This document shows, piece by piece, positions 58,289 through 64,000 of a stretch of DNA of 64,000 nt. The position numbers and the translations under genes were made by a program. Position 1 is the stretch's first letter. Each line of letters opens with the position of its first letter. This DNA comes from Pseudocercospora fijiensis CIRAD86 (lineage: Eukaryota; Ascomycota; Dothideomycetes; Mycosphaerellales; Mycosphaerellaceae), in the NCBI RefSeq assembly GCF_000340215.1, contig NW_006921532.1, forward strand, positions 9,515,172 through 9,579,171. Direction: 5' to 3'. A model generated the notes under the pieces. The model was not told where the DNA came from, made no database searches, and was given only the letters and a program-made list of their open reading frames with translations.

Positions 58289-60044
58289 TCATTGATCATC
58301 TTCATCAGTCGTGCCATCTCTCGCATCGAATTTCATAAAGCTCTCCGGATCTTCTGGCTCCATGATGCGCTGCCATGCACTCTTCACATCCGCCAAGATG
58401 TCATCGTCAAAGGCAAGATCCGCAGGCAGAGACTTGAGTGCAATGATGTGATCTTCATCATTTGTTTGCGTATTCGGAGGATAGCGCTGCTCCCAATGCA
58501 TGCTCCAGACGACTTGCAGGTCTTGAAGATCTCCAATGCTGTCTAGAACCGCATCTACTGCTTGTCGCAATCTCGGGATTCCGATATCGCTTGATTGAGC
58601 GACATACCCATAGAGCACACCTGTGAATACGAGTCAGCATTCATTTTGGTAATGCAAGATGCTGAACAAAAGGCGACGTTGGACGAAGTATCAGGTTGTC
58701 AGAGAATTTTCTCGTCAATGCGTTTCAGGCAATGTAGATAAGTATTCGTTTCGGTTTGATCATCATTTCGTGGGAGGGCGCAGAAGCTGGGGTCAGAGAA
58801 GGTGTATACGTACACTGATCTGCAGGGCATTCGCCAGAGTCTCCGGAATGTGCGAAAATGTGCACTGGGGGCTCGTCGCTGTTTGCCGAAGGGATTAGTA
58901 TCACAGCGCCAACAGGTGACACGCCACCCTCGGAAGTGGGTGGAAACAGGCTTGGAAGTGGCGAAGAGACAATCGAAATGCTCCTCGACATGACTGGAGT
59001 AGTCGTAGAGTCATGCTGTGCGGGATTCGCAGCACCGCAGAGCTCTGGACTTGTGCCAACAAGCCACTGAGCAGTAATCTTCTCTCCGCCCGTGAGTTCA
59101 AGTCGCGAGCCTGAGTCTGTTGTTTGCACTTCTTTTAAGCCTTTGCCCAAAACGTAGACGCCGCCGCCTACAGCGCCAGCCCTGCATGCAACTTGGCCGA
59201 CTTCTGCAAGTCCACCCCATTTCGGTAAGACAGCTGGAAAACCTGGTCCAAACACGCCTATGCTTCGGAGATGTCGACTTATCCGCGGAAGAGTAAATTG
59301 GACCGTCGTACTTTCGCTGGGGTGTGGGCTGAGCGCCAAAGCCAGGATTGGCGGATGGTACGCGGGCGGCAGGCCAAATTTCTGCTCCAAGAAATCTGTG
59401 AATGGCGATGACCGCTCGGTATCCCAGATATCCAGCTGCTGCTCGTAATCGGCAACGAAGCGCAGAAACTTCATTAACGCCCGCTTCGCCTTCAAGTCAA
59501 GAGATGCATCCTGGAAGATGTCTTCTCGACCACCGGGCACTCGTGTAAGCCGTGCTTGCGAAGCAGAGCCATCCGGTGGTACATTTACGATGAACCAAGA
59601 TGCTACGGCTTGAAAGTCAAGCTGAGTGTGAGTTTGTGAGGCGACGACGGCGGACAACAGTTCCGAGCGGCAGTATAGCAGCTGCGGTGCTAGAGCCAGC
59701 GAATACGCGCGAGACGCTTTCAGCTTGTCCTTCGCGAGCAGCTTGCGGACAATTGCACTGCCAAAAACGGGCCCAGCCCCAGTCGGGCTGGCTTTATATT
59801 TTTCTGACCATTCGAGCGCTTCCTGAAGGCTCAGAGCTGCTTCGTCACCGCCGTAATACTCGTTGCGGTCGATATGGAGGATTTTCTTGCCGGACCGCGA
59901 CAGAGCTCTTCAGATCGGCCTTGCGTTAGTTAGCCTGAGAAAGGTATGATGCCCGTCCATTTGTACGTACAGCGCGAGGAGTGATTGTGGCAAGCCAGTG
60001 CCAGAGATCACCACATCCCAACTGCTGTCCTCGAGCGTGTCCAT
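58289..60044 (-). CDS. MRS6: Rab escort protein (MRS6/REP)
   Basis: Presents Rab GTPases to geranylgeranyl transferase II; GDI/REP superfamily. Three exons (59971-60044, 58814-59907, 58289-58620) with introns of 63 nt (phase 2) and 193 nt (phase 1) give 499 aa; yeast Mrs6 is 603. The start reads WDVVISGTGLPQSLLAL-ALSRSGKKILHIDRNEYYGG, the GDI/REP Rossmann signature. Further family blocks are FTDFLEQKFGLPPAYH and GPGFPAVLPKWGGLAEV followed by CRAGAVGGGVYVLGK. The third exon starts CVLYGYVAQSS and ends in an acidic tail (EPEDPESFMKFDARDGTTDEDD). Intron 2 is longer than others here, but its donor (GTACGT) and acceptor (GCTGAC branch, CACAG) agree in phase; a missed small exon inside it is possible. 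Confidence 0.9.
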
Positions 60045-61667
60045 CGCGAATAAAGTCGTCTCACATGATGTGCTGGGAGATGTAAGCAAGAGCAAGTGAG
60101 CTGGCAAGCTGCAGCGAAGCGAAGCAGGAAAGCCAAATTTGATGCCAAGCATGGTCATAGCGTCGCAACTTCTTCTCCAGCTCAGCGGTCTCTGCATTTC
60201 GACTCTCTCTTCATCATCGCGCTCAACAACGAAACGATCTGTCTGTGGCGTTGAGTCTATACCAGAGCCCTTCACTGTGGCTCTGCGAGCGCGATAGACC
60301 AAAACACGTGCTTGTATCTCCTGCCCGGAGGCTTTGCCATGGAAGGAACAGGTCGGAAGTTACGAACATACCTGGAAGCATACTCACGATGCTTCCACAA
60401 TGCATCCGCTGCCATTTGCACGGATCTGTCAGAATTTGCCCGAGCTCGAATGAGGTTTCTGCAGGCAGCCATAGGCAGAATGTAGGCCGTTAAAATGCTG
60501 CAGTGTCTGCTTGCAGAATCACCTCAGACTTTTCTACCATCAGCTAAACCGAACCATATACACCAGATATGAGCAAGCTGAGCAGATTGGACATTGGCTA
60601 CACCAGTATATGTATATCTTGAAGCACATTCTATTCAGCATCCAGCATGGAAAGCGGCCAGAGCCATCTAGTAGCCCAGCAAGTCCGCCGCAGTGACTCC
60701 GATGAGCTTACGAGCATGGTGGTATGACCACACCAGTGCAGTAAGCATTCATATTCGTGGCTAAAGTTTTGCAGAACAGTGAGCCCGCCAAAAGACTTGT
60801 CTCGCCTTCATCAGATCGTGTTCCAAGGCACAGTCTCATCTGGCACTCTCCTTACAAATGCTCGCAACGCAACGCAGCTGATGACCGACGAGCTTGGCAG
60901 GCATACGGCGAATGCCTCCGCTCGCCGTCTTGCTAGTGTAGAGCGAAAGATCTCAGATGTGGTGAAGAGTGCTGCGCAGCTTGACTTGAGCGTTGGTAGA
61001 GTCACCTTTGAAGGAGCAAAGCGAGGTGAGTGCAGGCAGATCATCGTCTCCGCCGTTCGCCTGAGGCGCGAGGCTTCGCAAGCTGGTATGGAGGTCCAGG
61101 CAAGTGTTGCAAAACAGGCCAAAAAGAAGACTTGATTTGAGTGTCACTCTCAAGCTGCGCTTGGGCAACGCAACGAAGCTCGGCTCCAGCTCTACTTGGA
61201 TGGCATCGAAGTTGGGAAGCATTGCAATTAGATCTAGAAAATCATCTCCTGAACTCACCGTCTGCTGCCTTCACTTCTTTGTGCCGACTTTGAAAGTCCT
61301 TAGCACTCCGACAACCCATGGGGTTTATGTGTTTGAGATTACCATCAGACCACTCAAAGTCGATCATCAATTTGGAGCGCTTTAGTGATGTGGAGGCGCG
61401 AATGTCGCTCGTTGGCCCACCAGCTCATACCATCGTTTAAGATTGTCCCCCGGTGGCTGTCACCTATTCGCGTAAAGGGCACTGATAAGAATCTACAGTG
61501 GACAACTGAAGGCATGGAAATGAGAGGAAAGGACTGCGGTCGTGGAAGTCACGCCTTTAAGAATTGGACATTGTCTCTCCAAGATCTTTTGGTGATTGTA
61601 CCTACTCAATTTCCTTGCTCTATTTGGCATCTATGCCACCTGGGCAGAGGTGAACCAGTGTTCGTAT
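60045..61667. other. Gene-poor interval, about 1.6 kb
   Basis: 5' flank of MRS6 and 3' flank of the peroxiredoxin gene. The only coding-like piece is the frame described at 60775-61135. Confidence 0.4.
60775..61135 (+). CDS. Possible exon of an unidentified small gene
   Basis: A frame of about 119 codons opening just after an acceptor-like GTTTTGCAG (60774) and lacking an ATG at its start. It reads as an amphipathic helical protein (LMTDELGRHTANASARRLASVERKISDVVKSAAQLD) and ends AKQAKKKT. A donor GTGAGT lies inside at about 61024. No compatible first exon was found: the nearby ATG at about 60699 with donor GTAAGC is in the wrong phase. It may be a decayed or non-coding stretch. Confidence 0.25.
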
Positions 61668-62401
61668 CTACAATTTCGACAGGACTGCCTCTACTCCAGA
61701 TACCTGTTACGATAGTCAGTATAATGATCAGAAGTTCCAGCTCATGGTATCTTACTGTGACCTTGCCTGGTCCACTCTCGGCTTCGGCATAGCTGATTGT
61801 GCCATCTTTCTCGATGACCATGGCCCATCGTCCATTCCTGTCCCCAACCCTGGAAGCGGAATGATTAGCGACCAGATACCATTAATGATTGGCTCCGTTC
61901 TGCTATCTCTCACCCAGCATCCCAGCCATAATTCTTGGAGAAGAAAGATTTCGTGTCGCTCATGAACAGTATATCATGGTCCGGAGTGACTTTGTTCACC
62001 TTGCCCCATGCATTCATCACGCTGCCATCGATCAGCAAGGATCCACAAACTTGGTGAGCAGATGTTTCTTACAAGACATCATTACTGGCAATGAATACCA
62101 CGAGATCCACGCCCTTGGCCTTCAGTTCATCGAGGCTTTTGATATATGGCGGAAGATGATATGCTTGGCAGCCAGGAGTGAAGGCACCGGGCACCGAGAC
62201 CAGCACAACTTTCTTGCCGGCGAACTCTTTAGACGCATTGTATGTCTGTGGAAGACCACAGACAGTAGGATCTGGGTCGGTAATTGGCGCCCAGCTTTCT
62301 CACTATCAGTATGGACTCATTCGAAGAAGCCATTCGATTGGGACCTACTCGAACTTGACGTCGTCTGGGAACTTGTCGCCGACCTTCAATGGCTTCGACA
62401 T
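61668..62401 (-). CDS. Peroxiredoxin, PRX5/AHP1 type
   Basis: Thiol peroxidase reducing H2O2 and alkyl hydroperoxides. Five exons (62349-62401, 62073-62294, 61914-62021, 61756-61849, 61668-61703) give 170 aa, the usual PRX5 length. Introns are 54, 51, 64 and 52 nt with donors GTAGGT, GTAAGA, GTGAGA and GTAAGA. Assembled it starts [31 protein letters not shown], has the peroxidatic motif [11 protein letters not shown], then [27 protein letters not shown], and ends [14 protein letters not shown]. In the motif PGAFTPxC the usual Thr or Ser before Cys is Gly here. Similar proteins include yeast Ahp1 and allergen-type fungal PMP20; the SKL C-terminus is a classical peroxisomal PTS1 signal, so peroxisomal location is likely. 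About 300 bp upstream begins the RIP-damaged repeat. Confidence 0.9.
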
Positions 62402-62658
62402 GCTGGTTGCGGAATGGAATGAGGGTGTTTGAAAGTAGGGGATTGATCTCTTTGGGCTTGCAGGTTACACAAATGAAGACTTTTGTACAGCCGACCAAGA
62501 TGTGACTGTTTGATGCGGTTGAATAACGCTGACAGCCCCGCGGAGACTGGCGAGATGTTGGGGCTCCAATGCCGCTCACGACGAACTCAAAGTTTTGGCA
62601 CTCAGTGTTTGGTGCCTTAACGTTACGCGAAGTTGAACGTGTAGAGTATCTATATATC

Positions 62659-62714
62659 AGCAACTCCAGGGGTGGCACGGACGTGGCACGGGCCAGTCGG
62701 AGTTGCTAGCAACT
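62659..62714. repeat. Inverted and tandem short repeats at the edge of the TA-rich element
   Basis: AGCAACTCC (62659-62667) pairs with GGAGTTGCT (62699-62707). Between them is an 11-bp tandem, GTGGCACGGAC/GTGGCACGGGC (62672-62693). The second arm overlaps a perfect palindrome, AGTTGCTAGCAACT (62701-62714). The position, just before composition turns TA-rich, suggests this is the terminal inverted repeat region of the adjoining transposon. The other end is outside the window. Confidence 0.55.
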
Positions 62715-64000
62715 CTAGCCCTACTAAGCCCCGCTAAACCTTATACAAATCGTAGTCTTAGCAAACCTATATCTCTACTGTTCCTAAATTCCTCCTATAT
62801 TTCCTATTCTATATCGCCTATATTATATAACGGCTACTAACGTCTACTAATATAGACGTATCTATACCTAGCGACGTCGCCGACCTTAAGAAGCTTCGAT
62901 AGCGCGTTTTTACCCTCGAAGAGGATATTAAGACGGATATAGAAGGCTAGAGACTAATATAGCGCCTATATAGCAATTAATATACTAAAAGGTCGACTAA
63001 GAAGCATAGCAAACCTAACCTAGAAACAGGACTATACTATAACAAAGTGTATTACTATTGTATAGAGAAATAGCGCCGTAATAAGCTTAATCGAGAAGTA
63101 GTAGGTATTATAGATAGACGAGTCTTTAAACTACTAGAAGAAGAGTGTTAGATTAGCTTTATTGTCGAGATTAAATACCGCTAGAATGTAGCTACTAGAA
63201 GGGTTAGTATTCGTCGCTATATAACTACTAATATATACACCTATAACCTAGACCTTCTTAATAGCCGGAAAGTGTATTAACTAGTTAAAGATAAGGTTAA
63301 GAAGCAAATAGATAACTCGCCGCAGGCGAGAAGGACTTATAATGCGATTAATAGCTAATATAGTAGCAATCTCGGTGTCCCTTATCTAGATATTAGTTTA
63401 CTATATAATGCCGCTAAGTACTCGCCCTATTACAATCGAGATAAGCGCTTTACGACGACGGACGAGCGAGGCGATATAGAGCTTCAATTATAGGGCATTA
63501 TTACAGTAGCAAAAGAGTACGGTTTGCATTGCCAATCCTTTAGCGTACTAACTAAGGATAGTATTAGAAGAGGCGTTATATAGGCTTTAGAAGAGGGCAT
63601 TTAGCTATTAAAGAAGTATAGCAAATTAGTGCTTTTAGACGATATATACGAGGTTAACTAACTCGACTAGAAGTTGTTTAATATCTACATTTCTAACGAC
63701 AACATATACTAGCGACTAGTTGCTTACGCACTCCTTAAAAGCAAGCATAGTCCGGTCTATACATAGGCATTATATCATCTAGCTTCTTAGGCTAACTATA
63801 GTAAACCTAGTAGCTAGTTATTGCTATATACGGTTACTAATAACTCGGCTTTAGAACAGATAGCAATACAACAGATATTTCTATAGTATAGGACCTATCT
63901 CTATATAAGACACTTACTCTAGACTATCCGCCGTAAATTTCTACTTAAAGGACTATATAAGAAGGTCTACGAGAAGCTAGTATAGGTGTCGTTGCACGCA
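62715..64000 (+). mobile_element. RIP-degraded DNA transposon, probably MULE (Mutator-like)
   Basis: A TA-rich stretch reaching the window end. One frame (codons starting at positions 3n+2, for example GGA at 63029) stays coding-like from about 62830 to 64000. It is broken by about 21 stops, all TAG or TAA and none TGA. That is the pattern from C-to-T change at CpA (CAG to TAG, CAA to TAA, and TGG to TAG through the other strand). Reading through the stops, the last third matches the MULE transposase core: a D..Y..N block near 63643, a hydrophobic block with SP.YT*AL near 63755, and a T.(D/N)NSAL..IAI..IF block near 63830, then a HL near 63905. The expected Asp in the second block is Asn, also explicable by RIP. 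The element continues past the right edge. Confidence 0.7.

Noticed and set aside
62659..62714. Riboswitch or transcription terminator hairpin
   Set aside because: The inverted repeat marks a composition boundary next to a transposon; a fungal riboswitch core (for example TPP) was not seen.

Overview
This window is nuclear DNA of a filamentous ascomycete (Pezizomycotina). The evidence is short GT-AG introns of about 40-90 nt with CTAAC/CTGAC-type branch sites, compact divergent gene pairs, conserved fungal orthologues (PHO85, RSC9, COQ5, ARG5,6, MAK5, NOT4, MRS6/REP) and a repeat at the right edge that carries the marks of repeat-induced point mutation (RIP). Protein style, and the mix of housekeeping genes with one small secreted and one GPI-anchored protein, suggest a Dothideomycete of the Mycosphaerellales; that placement is inference. 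Gene models below were spliced by hand from phase, donor, branch and acceptor signals. Nothing was searched against a database.

Layout, left to right. 0-5.3 kb: lysyl-tRNA synthetase (+), a SUS1/ENY2-like SAGA/TREX-2 subunit (-) and an allantoate-permease-type MFS transporter (-). 5.3-6.4 kb: a non-coding gap with a 184-bp MITE-like element. 6.4-16.3 kb, all minus strand: a small secreted protein, a possible small membrane protein, the PHO85/PhoA kinase, a patatin-type triacylglycerol lipase and a KHA1-type K+/H+ antiporter. 18.1-21.3 kb: a 1039-aa coiled-coil protein (+). 21.3-27.5 kb is gene-poor accessory DNA. It holds a weak two-exon candidate, a GPI-anchored wall protein built partly from tandemly duplicated exon+intron units, and a broken amino-acid transporter.

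27.5-62.4 kb is dense housekeeping DNA: RSC9 (-) divergent from a REC114-like meiotic gene (+); a SIS-domain sugar-phosphate isomerase (-); COQ5 (-) divergent from BCKDH E1-alpha (+) across only 194 bp; MAK5 (-) divergent from a UBE3A/HUL4-like HECT ligase (+); an SDR (-); complex I 30-kDa subunit (-) divergent from NOT4 (+), whose 3' structure is unresolved; a PLAC8 protein (+); the ARG5,6 polyprotein (+); the MRS2 magnesium channel (+); the Rab escort protein MRS6/REP (-); and a five-exon peroxiredoxin (-).

From about 62.7 kb to the end the DNA becomes TA-rich. One reading frame of more than 1.1 kb survives, interrupted only by TAG/TAA codons. It resembles a MULE-type (Mutator-like) transposase destroyed by RIP. 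Several genes share a mitochondrial theme (COQ5, BCKDHA, NDUFS3, ARG5,6, MRS2), but they are separated by unrelated genes and do not form a biosynthetic cluster. I found no secondary-metabolite cluster, CRISPR array, rRNA or convincing tRNA.
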